Source: Cochleicola gelatinilyticus (GTDB lineage Bacteria; Bacteroidota; Bacteroidia; Flavobacteriales; Flavobacteriaceae). Taken from it: a stretch of DNA of 64,000 nt. The stretch is from assembly GCF_001637325.1 (NCBI RefSeq), contig NZ_LRXL01000026.1:682001-746000 (forward strand), in the 5' to 3' direction. The first letter of the stretch is position 1; the number at the start of each line of letters is the position of its first letter. The notes beneath the pieces were generated by a model, which was not told the DNA's origin, made no database searches, and saw nothing but the letters and a program-made list of their open reading frames with translations. A program made the translations under genes and the position numbers. Below, piece by piece: positions 51,712 through 59,378 of this stretch.

Positions 51712-52983
51712 ATGAAGCAAAACGGTACTCGCATAGCTACTTTGTCACCTGAATCGCATTTTTATGCTATTGGGTTGAATTACCAAAAGGCAGACGCAGA
51801 AATTCGTGGACATTTTAGCATTTCTGAAACAGCTCAAAAAAATATTCTAGAACAAGCCAAGCACCAAAATATTGAATCCTTAAGTGTAATTTCTACCTGT
51901 AACAGGACCGAACTCTACGGCTTCGCTACACACGCCGATCAATTTATAAATCTCTTATGTGAACATACACAGGGTACGGTAGAAGAGTTTGAAAAAGTAG
52001 CCTATGTGCTAAAAGGCGAACAAGCAATTTCACATCTTTTTAAAGTTGGTACGGGATTAGACAGTCAGATTCTCGGAGATTTCGAGATTATAAGTCAGTT
52101 GCGGCAAGGGTTTAAACGTTCTAAAAAAATGGGATTGCTTAATAACTTCATGGAACGGTTAGGCAATGAAGTTATTCGCGCCAGCAAACGTATAAAGAAC
52201 GAGACCGAAATTTCAAGTGGAGCCACCTCGGTAAGTTTTGCTGCTGTACAATACATAATGGCACGAGTTCCTTATGTTTCAGAAAAAAACCTGTTGCTTT
52301 TCGGAACAGGAAAAATTGGGCGAAATACTTGTGAAAATTTAATTAAGCACACCCAAAACGGACATATTACCCTCATTAACCGAACGAAGGATAAAGCAGA
52401 AAAGATCGCAGGAAAATTTAACCTTATCGTTAAAGATTACGCCGACATTCAAAGTGAGATCGCACAAACCGATGTGCTTATTGTAGCGACTGGAGCACAG
52501 CAGCCTACGATTTCTAAAGAATTATTGTTTCTGAAAAAATCCTTACTTATACTCGATCTTTCTATTCCTAAGAATGTAGCTTCAGACGTAACTGAAAATG
52601 AATTTGTTACGTTGGTTCACTTAGATGAACTTTCAAAAGTAACGGACAAGACATTGGCTCACAGAGCTTCACAGATTCCAATTGCAAAGGCCATTATTCA
52701 AGAAATTGAAGCCGAGTTTAATCAATGGGTTCAGAACCGAAAATTTGCACCTACCATTCAAGCGTTAAAATCGAAACTTTCAGAAATAAAAATGGGAGAA
52801 ATCGATTTTCAACGAAGAAAGCGCTCCGATTTTAATGAGGAGCAGGCAGAGATTATTAGCAATCGGATTATACAGAAGATTACGACACATGTTGCCAATC
52901 ATTTAAAAGACGATACGTTCGAGACAGCCGATAGCGTTGCTCTTATTCAAAAAGTATTTCAACTTTCAAATTCAGAACTTTGA
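51712..52983 (+). CDS. hemA: glutamyl-tRNA reductase
   Basis: 423 residues from the ATG at 51712. Catalytic C63 is in VISTCNRTELYG. The NADPH domain starts with LLFGTGKIGRNTCENLI, and LILDLSIPKNV and the C-terminal dimer helix follow. It reduces glutamyl-tRNA to glutamate-1-semialdehyde, the first step of the C5 pathway. A much earlier in-frame GTG would include the promoter, so it is rejected. The stop overlaps the TTG start of hemC by 4 bases. hemL, the next enzyme, is absent from the window. Confidence 0.95.
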   Translation: MKQNGTRIATLSPESHFYAIGLNYQKADAEIRGHFSISETAQKNILEQAKHQNIESLSVISTCNRTELYGFATHADQFINLLCEHTQGTVEEFEKVAYVLKGEQAISHLFKVGTGLDSQILGDFEIISQLRQGFKRSKKMGLLNNFMERLGNEVIRASKRIKNETEISSGATSVSFAAVQYIMARVPYVSEKNLLLFGTGKIGRNTCENLIKHTQNGHITLINRTKDKAEKIAGKFNLIVKDYADIQSEIAQTDVLIVATGAQQPTISKELLFLKKSLLILDLSIPKNVASDVTENEFVTLVHLDELSKVTDKTLAHRASQIPIAKAIIQEIEAEFNQWVQNRKFAPTIQALKSKLSEIKMGEIDFQRRKRSDFNEEQAEIISNRIIQKITTHVANHLKDDTFETADSVALIQKVFQLSNSEL

Positions 52984-53891
52984 TAAAGACCCTTCGTATT
53001 GGAACTCGCGACAGTGAATTAGCCCTTTGGCAGGCGAATACTGTTAAAGAAAAACTGGAAGAACTAGGATATATTGCAGAACTGGTTCCTGTAAAATCTA
53101 CTGGAGATTTAGTGCTAGACAAACCATTATACGAATTGGGGATCACTGGCATTTTCACAAAAACACTCGATGTTGCCATGCTTAACGGAACGGTAGATAT
53201 AGCGGTTCATAGCATGAAAGATGTCCCGACTCGGCTTCCTAAAGGAATCATTCAAACTGCGGTTTTAGAGCGTGCTGCTTCCGAAGATATTATCGTAACA
53301 AAAGGAACCGTAAATTATGCTGCCGCTTGTACGGTCGCAACTGGAAGCCTTCGTAGAAAAGCACAATGGCTGCATCAGTACCCGAATCACACAATGGTCG
53401 ACCTGCGTGGAAATGTAAATACCCGACTGCAAAAACTAGAAGATAATAATTGGCAAGGTGCAATTTTTGCCAAGGCCGGACTGGAACGCATCCATGTGCT
53501 CCCAGAAACACACACCCTATTAGACTGGATGCTACCGGCCCCTTCACAAGGAGCAATGGTAATTGTGGCGTTGGAAAATGATGCTTTCAGTATAGAGGCT
53601 ACTTCCAAATTAAATCATCGTGCTTCAGAAATAACCACACACATTGAACGTGATTTTTTACGTACCCTCGAGGGCGGATGTACGGCTCCAATAGGTGCTT
53701 TGGCGGAGATCGTAGGAAAGAAAATTCAATTTAAAGGTGCTTTGTTTTCATTAAATGGTGAAACAAAGATTGAAATTGAAAAAACAACTTCTGTCGATAC
53801 TTTTTTAGACTTCGGAAAAAAATGTGCCACTTATATTTTAGAGAATGGTGGTAAAGAATTGATGCAGGCTATTAAAAAAGAGATGAAATAA
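52980..53891 (+). CDS. hemC: hydroxymethylbilane synthase
   Basis: 303 residues starting with TTG (TTGA overlap with the hemA stop): MIKTLRIGTRDSELALWQA, the standard start. Also visible: VKSTGDL, HSMKDVPT, TGSLRRKAQ, LRGNVNTRLQKL, and the dipyrromethane attachment C234 in LEGGCTAPIGA. It polymerises four porphobilinogens to hydroxymethylbilane in the cytoplasm. It ends 46 bases before the DUF559-HemD gene, and an inverted-repeat unit begins 5 bases after its stop. Confidence 0.95.
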   Translation: MIKTLRIGTRDSELALWQANTVKEKLEELGYIAELVPVKSTGDLVLDKPLYELGITGIFTKTLDVAMLNGTVDIAVHSMKDVPTRLPKGIIQTAVLERAASEDIIVTKGTVNYAAACTVATGSLRRKAQWLHQYPNHTMVDLRGNVNTRLQKLEDNNWQGAIFAKAGLERIHVLPETHTLLDWMLPAPSQGAMVIVALENDAFSIEATSKLNHRASEITTHIERDFLRTLEGGCTAPIGALAEIVGKKIQFKGALFSLNGETKIEIEKTTSVDTFLDFGKKCATYILENGGKELMQAIKKEMK

Positions 53892-53895
53892 TTTA

Positions 53896-53932
53896 CCTCA
53901 TCCCCAGCCCTTCTCCTACTAAGAAGGGATAG
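53896..53932. repeat. left terminal inverted repeat of DUF559 cassette
   Basis: Starts CCTCATCCCCAGCCC and contains the hairpin CCCTTC...GAAGGG. Its reverse complement aligns along its length with 54281-54315 (which ends GGGACGGGGTGAGG), with several mismatches. It lies between the hemC stop and the start codon of the chimera. Confidence 0.7.
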
Positions 53933-53937
53933 TTTAT

Positions 53938-54963
53938 ATGAAGAAACCCAATAAAATAGCGATCGCAAGACACCTCAGGCAGCAACAAACTCCAGCTGAA
54001 AAAGAACTATGGACAGTATTACGCAATCGTAATTTTGAAAATTTAAAGTTTCGCAGACAACATCCCATTAAGGAATATATTGTTGATTTCTATTGTGATG
54101 CTTTACGGCTAATTATCGAACTTGATGAAGGTTATCACAACAATGGGGAGCAAAAAGAAAGAGACCATTTGCGTGACTTGCATTTACAGAAATTAGGATA
54201 TCATGTATTAAGGTTTCAAAATAAAGTGGTTTTTGAAGACTTGAACTCTATTTATGAGGCCATCAAAAAACTACAACCACTTTCCCCCTCTCAGCGGGAG
54301 AGGGACGGGGTGAGGGGTCTTTCTATACTTTCCACAAAAAAACTCCTCCTCAATCAGAAAGAATTGCTTCTCAACGCTAGAGTTTCGTTGGTTGAATATG
54401 ATGCTATTTCTATTGAATATCTAGATTTTGAAGCTCCTTCAGTAATAGAAAATGCTATTTTTACCAGTCAGAACGGAGTACGGGCTGTTGAAAATTTAGG
54501 ATTAAAAATTGAGAATTGCTTTTGTGTCGGTAAGAAAACAAAAGCGCTCCTCGAAACGAAAGGTCAAAATGTGATTAAAACGAGTGAATATGGGGCTGAA
54601 TTGGCAGCATACATCGTAAAAAACTATAAAAAAGAATCTTTTTACCAATTTTGCGGAACGATACGTCGGGAGGAAATTCCTTCAGAATTAAATAAAGCCA
54701 ACATACCTCTAACTGAAATTACCACCTATCAAACCGTATTAAAGCCAAAGAAATTTGAACGAATTTTCGATGCTGTGTTGTTTTTTAGTCCGAGTGGTGT
54801 TCAAAGTTTTCTCCTAGAGAATGACTCCACCAATAGCCCCGTGATTTGTATAGGAACGACAACCGCTTCCGAAGCAAAAAAATATTTTAAGAATGTAGTG
54901 ATCGCAAATGCTACCACCGTAGAAAGTGTGATCGCAAAAGCAATTAAAACGATTAAAAACTAA
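53938..54963 (+). CDS. hemD: DUF559 domain fused in frame to uroporphyrinogen-III synthase (HemD)
   Basis: 341 residues in two parts. Residues 1-110 are DUF559, a PD-(D/E)xK/Vsr-like endonuclease fold: LRQQQTPAEKELWTVLRN, FRRQHPIKEYIVDFYC (D50), LIIELDEGYH (E61, D63) and LGYHVLRFQN. Residues about 111-127 are a linker from the repeat unit. From about 129 to the end is HemD (LSTKKL...YDAISIEY, AIFTSQNGVRAVE, FQTVL-type TYQTVLKPKK, FFSPSGVQSFL, CIGTTTASEA), which closes and inverts hydroxymethylbilane to uroporphyrinogen III. HemD length is normal. An in-frame GTG (54310, V125) could allow HemD to start alone. All DUF559 catalytic residues seem intact. Confidence 0.85.
   Translation: MKKPNKIAIARHLRQQQTPAEKELWTVLRNRNFENLKFRRQHPIKEYIVDFYCDALRLIIELDEGYHNNGEQKERDHLRDLHLQKLGYHVLRFQNKVVFEDLNSIYEAIKKLQPLSPSQRERDGVRGLSILSTKKLLLNQKELLLNARVSLVEYDAISIEYLDFEAPSVIENAIFTSQNGVRAVENLGLKIENCFCVGKKTKALLETKGQNVIKTSEYGAELAAYIVKNYKKESFYQFCGTIRREEIPSELNKANIPLTEITTYQTVLKPKKFERIFDAVLFFSPSGVQSFLLENDSTNSPVICIGTTTASEAKKYFKNVVIANATTVESVIAKAIKTIKN
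54281..54315. repeat. right terminal inverted repeat of DUF559 cassette
   Basis: Contains the hairpin CCCTCTC / GAGAGGG and ends GACGGGGTGAGG; its reverse complement (starting CCTCACCCCG) aligns with the left repeat at 53896. It is translated in frame as part of the DUF559-HemD linker. Confidence 0.7.
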
Positions 54964-54990
54964 ACACCTTACTGGTGATCAGCTACTACT

Positions 54991-56028
54991 ATGAGTACTA
55001 TAAAGAACGATTTATTTTTAAAAGCATTAAAAGGAGAAACGGTAGAACGACCACCTGTATGGATGATGCGTCAGGCAGGGCGTTATCTTCCAGAATTCAT
55101 GGAAATAAAAGCCAAATACGATTTCTTTACCCGTTGCCAAACACCAGAATTAGCCAGTGAGATTACTGTACAACCCATACGTCGTTATGGAATGGATGCG
55201 GCAATCTTGTTTAGTGATATTTTAGTGATCCCACAAGCAATGAATATCCACGTAGAAATGAAACCGGGAATTGGACCATGGCTGCCCAACCCAATACGTT
55301 CTCAAAAAGACCTTGACAGGGTTATAGTTCCGGATATTCAGGATACATTAGGATATGTAATGGATGCCATTAAAATGACCAAAGAGAAATTAAATGACGA
55401 CATTCCATTAATTGGTTTTGCAGGGAGCCCGTGGACGATTCTATGTTATTGCGTACAAGGGCAGGGCTCTAAAAACTTTGACAAAGCGAAAGAATTTTGT
55501 TTCACCCAACCAGTAGCAGCTCATGAATTACTTCAGAAAATCACTGATACTACCATTGCTTATCTTAAAGAGAAAGTAAAAGCTGGAGTAAATGCGGTAC
55601 AGGTTTTCGATAGTTGGGGCGGAATGTTATCGCCGGTAGATTATCAGGAATTTAGCTGGAAGTATATGCAGCAAATTATAGATGCCCTAAAAGACGATGC
55701 TCCCGTGATTGCCTTCGGAAAAGGGTGTTGGTTTGCTTTAGACACCATGGCAAAAAGTGGCGCTTCAGCCTTAGGAGTAGATTGGACCTGTACTCCAGAA
55801 ACTGCACGGAAACTTAGCGGTGGAAAGATCACGCTACAAGGAAATTTTGATCCCACACGCCTTTTTAGTCCTCCGTCTGAAATTAAACGAATGGTCACAG
55901 AGATGATCGATGCCTTTGGAAAAGATCGCTATATCGTAAATCTTGGGCATGGTATTCTACCCAATATCCCCATTGAAAATGCAGGTGCATTTATAGAGGC
56001 GGTTAAAGAATATAGGGTACGGTCGTGA
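54991..56028 (+). CDS. hemE: uroporphyrinogen decarboxylase
   Basis: 345 residues. The N-terminal [17 protein letters not shown] and [14 protein letters not shown] carry the substrate-binding Arg and the catalytic Asp; the second signature [12 protein letters not shown] and the C-terminal [15 protein letters not shown] follow. It removes four carboxyls to make coproporphyrinogen III in the cytoplasm. It starts 27 bases after hemD and overlaps the next gene by 4 bases (GTGA). Confidence 0.96.
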   Translation: MSTIKNDLFLKALKGETVERPPVWMMRQAGRYLPEFMEIKAKYDFFTRCQTPELASEITVQPIRRYGMDAAILFSDILVIPQAMNIHVEMKPGIGPWLPNPIRSQKDLDRVIVPDIQDTLGYVMDAIKMTKEKLNDDIPLIGFAGSPWTILCYCVQGQGSKNFDKAKEFCFTQPVAAHELLQKITDTTIAYLKEKVKAGVNAVQVFDSWGGMLSPVDYQEFSWKYMQQIIDALKDDAPVIAFGKGCWFALDTMAKSGASALGVDWTCTPETARKLSGGKITLQGNFDPTRLFSPPSEIKRMVTEMIDAFGKDRYIVNLGHGILPNIPIENAGAFIEAVKEYRVRS

Positions 56029-56516
56029 ATCTAGTAAAGCGCATGAGTCAATTAAGTGTTCGACAATTCTTTAAATTGTCTGCCCTTTTTATATCTGAGC
56101 CTTTACTAATTTTCCCTACGATTCGAGCAACAACGAAAAGCATAAAGATTTGTAACAATCGTTTTGGAAATGCACATCACAAAAGTAACAAAGCGAATGC
56201 CTTTCGTCATGCCTTATGGAATGTGCTCATTTGTATGCACGCATTTAAGAAAACCTCGAATAAGAAAAGAGCATTGCTTTGGACCCAAAAAGTGACAACA
56301 TTGTATGAAAAAGTGACTCAAAATGAAGCGATGGATGAAGCTATGGATTTGCACAATAATGAAGTAGGAAGAAGGCTTTTTAGTCAAGACCCTACTTTAA
56401 CAGAGGCAGCTTACATTCAACTCCTCACAGATAAGATGAACACCGCTACCCAGTTAAAACATGGCGCGTTATACAAATTAGATAAAAATCTCTTAGTCTA
56501 TATTAGCGAATCATGA
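56025..56516 (+). CDS. DUF6973-like protein between hemE and hemF
   Basis: 163 residues. It starts with GTG in a GTGA overlap with the hemE stop; a later ATG at 56043 is also possible. Conserved features [17 protein letters not shown] and [17 protein letters not shown] give a His-rich helical core ([15 protein letters not shown]) matching DUF6973-type domains. A metal-dependent activity is possible but unproven. Overlaps the EI24 gene by 4 bases. Confidence 0.65.
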   Translation: MNLVKRMSQLSVRQFFKLSALFISEPLLIFPTIRATTKSIKICNNRFGNAHHKSNKANAFRHALWNVLICMHAFKKTSNKKRALLWTQKVTTLYEKVTQNEAMDEAMDLHNNEVGRRLFSQDPTLTEAAYIQLLTDKMNTATQLKHGALYKLDKNLLVYISES

Positions 56517-57301
56517 TACAAAACATCTTTAAAGGTATAAAAGCATACTCTGGAACATTCAAACTTATAAACCAGTTAGGATTGTGGAAGTATTTTGGAG
56601 TTCCCATGTTTATAAGTCTTGTCGTCGGATTACTAATTGGTCTTACCGCTTGGGGTCTTGGAGATCCTATAGGAAGGTTCATTTCGAAGATCTGGCTTTG
56701 GGAATGGGGCGCCACAACCTTCAAATCAATAAGTACTATCTTAGGAAGTCTAATTGTTGTTGCCTTTGGACTAATTGTTTACAAACACATGATTATGGCG
56801 TTTAGTGCTCCTTTCATGAGTCCAGTTTCAGAAAAAATCGAAGCCCATATATCTGGTGAAATTCATTCGCATAGAAATACAAATAACGCATCACAACTAT
56901 GGCGAGGAGTACGTATCAATGTACGAAATCTATGTATGGAATTATTATTAACCATTCCTCTTTTACTATTAAGTTTTATTCCCGTACTTAACATAATTAC
57001 CTCTATATTAATCTTTTTAGTACAATCATACTATGCAGGTTTTGGTAATATGGATTATACGCTAGAACGCCATTTTAAATACGCTGACAGTATTCGTTTT
57101 GTAAAAAGAAATAAGGGAGTTGCCATTGGAAACGGAATCGTTTTTATGGCGATGCTCCTAGTACCCATTGTGGGAATTATTCTTGTACTACCACTTTCAG
57201 TTACGGCGGCAAGCACAGAAACCTTAGCATTACTTGAGGCAGAAAATAACTTACATACAAAACGTATCGATCCTATTACTGAAGAAAAAATTAGTGGATA
57301 A
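56513..57301 (+). CDS. EI24/CysZ-like membrane protein
   Basis: 262 residues with four or more helices in the EI24 (PF07264) pattern: an N-terminal IKAYSGTFKLINQLGLWKYFG, then FKSISTILGSLIVVAFGLIVY, MAFSAPFMSPVSEKIE, and the C-terminal half LSFIPVLNIITSILIFLVQ and YAGFGNMDYTLERH. CysZ is a sulfate transporter in other bacteria; in flavobacteria the role is unproven. It begins in a 4-base overlap and is overlapped by the next gene. Confidence 0.8.
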   Translation: MIQNIFKGIKAYSGTFKLINQLGLWKYFGVPMFISLVVGLLIGLTAWGLGDPIGRFISKIWLWEWGATTFKSISTILGSLIVVAFGLIVYKHMIMAFSAPFMSPVSEKIEAHISGEIHSHRNTNNASQLWRGVRINVRNLCMELLLTIPLLLLSFIPVLNIITSILIFLVQSYYAGFGNMDYTLERHFKYADSIRFVKRNKGVAIGNGIVFMAMLLVPIVGIILVLPLSVTAASTETLALLEAENNLHTKRIDPITEEKISG

Positions 57302-57824
57302 ATTTTATAATATAACACCTTTTGAAGTCTCAGATGCTTTTGCATTGAACGACTTTATGATGGCTAACGAAAGTCGTTTTCAACGGTATTTACCAAAGAC
57401 ACTCGACCAAAATCGTTCGGCTGCTTTGGCCGCAGAATATGTACTTCGGAAACAAATAGAGATCGAAAAAAAAGAAACAATTACTTACAAAATTGAAGAA
57501 CGGTCTACCAAAAATCTTGTAGGAATTGTTATTCTAAAAAAAATCGACTTTAACCAAAAACAAGGAGAGATCGCCTACGGAATTGATGCCAGTTTTGAAG
57601 GTAAAGGAATTACATCGCATGCCGTTCACCATATGAGCAATTTTGCTTTTGAAACTTTAGGATTAGAAACGCTTCAAATCATCGCACATAAAACCAATAT
57701 TGGAAGCTGTAGGGTTGCGGAAAAAAATGGCTTCAGTTGGAAAAAAACCTTGAAAAACGAATTCATTCCAGATAACGATCTTCCGCAAGACATGGAATTA
57801 TTTGAAAAATATCGTCACGAATGA
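57294..57824 (+). CDS. GNAT-family acetyltransferase (RimJ/RimL-like)
   Basis: 176 residues from the GTG at 57294 (MDKFYNITPFEVSDAFALND), overlapping the EI24 stop by 8 bases. The GNAT core shows GEIAYGIDASFEGKGITSHAV (acetyl-CoA loop region), TLQIIAHKTNIGSCRVAEKNGF. RimJ/RimL-like proteins acetylate N-termini of proteins or small molecules. A TTG at 57234 gives a longer reading inside the previous gene and is less likely. It overlaps the next gene by 4 bases. Confidence 0.82.
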   Translation: MDKFYNITPFEVSDAFALNDFMMANESRFQRYLPKTLDQNRSAALAAEYVLRKQIEIEKKETITYKIEERSTKNLVGIVILKKIDFNQKQGEIAYGIDASFEGKGITSHAVHHMSNFAFETLGLETLQIIAHKTNIGSCRVAEKNGFSWKKTLKNEFIPDNDLPQDMELFEKYRHE

Positions 57825-58456
57825 ATATCATCGAACGATACGACAAACAATTTCAATATGCCGAGATCATTTTTTATCTCGTCATCACGCTTCAATTTTA
57901 TATTGTTTGGTCAAACCCTAAAATTTCTAATGTTCACTTAATAAGCGAACTGGCGCTTCTCATCGCCTTCGAATTTATTATGGTGCATAGCGGAGTATTT
58001 ATGGCTGCGTTCCCTAAGAAAATATCGTTATTTATCTTTTTTCCATTGTATGGAATTTTTGCCATTGTATTTTCATCATTTATCGAAAATTGGCACCTTA
58101 TTATAATTACCTATCTTTTTGCTGTCTTTAACAGAATGCGCTTTGCTTTTGCCGATGTTTCCGATAGGCTAAAATCGAGAAACATTCTTATTTCTGTAAC
58201 TGCTGCTGTGGTTTATTTTTTCCTCATGTTTATCATCGCATTTAGTGCAGACAGCATTCCCGAGTTAGGATTAACACAAGATTTTTTAAATAAATCAGGA
58301 TATTTTGAAACACTAAAAACAGGTGGTATTTTTCTCGATATGCCACAAACAGCATTATGCTTAGGCGTTATCTATTATGTATTAATGGCATGTTTTGTAT
58401 TTTTAATTACTAGAAAGAAAGCAACTCTTGCAATTCCACCCAAAATAAACTTATAA
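57821..58456 (+). CDS. multi-helix membrane protein, unknown
   Basis: 211 residues with about six hydrophobic helices (about 16-32, 40-60, 64-84, 90-106, 125-145, 178-202). No recognised family. The start is inside a 4-base overlap with the GNAT gene, and hemF follows 1 base after its stop, so it is part of the heme operon as transcribed. Confidence 0.6.
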   Translation: MNIIERYDKQFQYAEIIFYLVITLQFYIVWSNPKISNVHLISELALLIAFEFIMVHSGVFMAAFPKKISLFIFFPLYGIFAIVFSSFIENWHLIIITYLFAVFNRMRFAFADVSDRLKSRNILISVTAAVVYFFLMFIIAFSADSIPELGLTQDFLNKSGYFETLKTGGIFLDMPQTALCLGVIYYVLMACFVFLITRKKATLAIPPKINL

Positions 58457-58457
58457 A

Positions 58458-59360
58458 ATGAAAGATCAATTTGTAACCTACATTCGAACGCTTCAAAATA
58501 CGATTACTTCTACCTTGGAAGCCATTGACGGAAAAGCAGTTTTTAAAGAAGATCAATGGACTCGTCCAGAAGGAGGGGGAGGCAAAACCCGTGTCATTGA
58601 AAACGGAGCTGTCTTTGAAAAGGGAGGTGTAAATACTAGTGAAGTTCACGGAAAATTACCCGAATCGATGCAGCAATATTTTGGTGTAAAAGACGCTAAT
58701 TTCTTTGCTTGTGGCTTAAGTCTGGTTTTGCACCCGATAAATCCGATGGTGCCGACAGTACATGCAAATTGGCGTTATTTTGAAATGTATAATGCAAAAG
58801 GTGAAATTGTCGATCAGTGGTTTGGTGGTGGACAAGATCTAACTCCGTATTATTTATTTGAAGAAGATGCGATACATTTTCATCAGGTTTGTAAAACTGC
58901 ATGCGACAAACACGATTCCTCTTTTTACAGAAATTACAAAAAACGTTGCGACTCGTATTTTTACAACCCACACCGAGAGGAAGGCAGAGGCGTCGGAGGC
59001 TTATTTTTCGACTACCTAAAGGCGACACAAGAGAAATCGATGCAAGATTGGTATCATTTTGTAACCGAAGTAGGCGACAGTTTTCTGGAAGCATATGTTC
59101 CTATTTTGAAAAAAAGAATACACCTGCCATTTACAAAAGCCCAAAAAGACTGGCAGGAAATTCGTCGCGGACGCTATGTAGAATTTAACTTAGTTCACGA
59201 CAAAGGAACCCTCTTCGGACTCAAAACTAACGGCCGTATTGAAAGTATATTAATGAGTCTTCCTCCTGTAGTGCAATGGAAATACGATCATCATCCAGCG
59301 CCCAGAAGTAAGGAGGCTGAATTACTGGAAGTCTTGAAGAACCCGAAAGACTGGGTGTAA
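58458..59360 (+). CDS. hemF: oxygen-dependent coproporphyrinogen III oxidase
   Basis: 300 residues. Conserved blocks: WTRPEGGGGKTRVIENGAVF, HANWRYFEMY, WFGGGQDLTPYYLFEEDA, and GRYVEFNLVHDKGT. It converts coproporphyrinogen III to protoporphyrinogen IX using oxygen, so the heme pathway here is aerobic. It is 1 base after the upstream membrane-protein gene and ends 18 bases before the opposite-strand helicase. Confidence 0.96.
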   Translation: MKDQFVTYIRTLQNTITSTLEAIDGKAVFKEDQWTRPEGGGGKTRVIENGAVFEKGGVNTSEVHGKLPESMQQYFGVKDANFFACGLSLVLHPINPMVPTVHANWRYFEMYNAKGEIVDQWFGGGQDLTPYYLFEEDAIHFHQVCKTACDKHDSSFYRNYKKRCDSYFYNPHREEGRGVGGLFFDYLKATQEKSMQDWYHFVTEVGDSFLEAYVPILKKRIHLPFTKAQKDWQEIRRGRYVEFNLVHDKGTLFGLKTNGRIESILMSLPPVVQWKYDHHPAPRSKEAELLEVLKNPKDWV

Positions 59361-59378
59361 ATCTAAATAGTGATGTTC

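Larger units (their letters stand above)
53896..54315 (+). mobile_element. DUF559-carrying insertion cassette in the heme operon
   Basis: A unit of about 420 bp bounded by imperfect inverted repeats, each with its own hairpin, carrying one DUF559 nuclease-like domain (residues 1-110 of the fused protein). It sits exactly between hemC and the conserved N-terminus of HemD. The Pro/Arg/Gly-rich linker LSPSQRERDGVRG is encoded by the right repeat. DUF559 units of this kind are known to occur next to or inside unrelated genes. A target duplication could not be identified. Confidence 0.65.

Noticed and set aside
53938-54963. Sequencing error joining two separate genes
   Set aside because: The frame is open with no stop, the linker is the translated repeat, and both domains are complete, which fits a real fusion better; still only resequencing would prove it.
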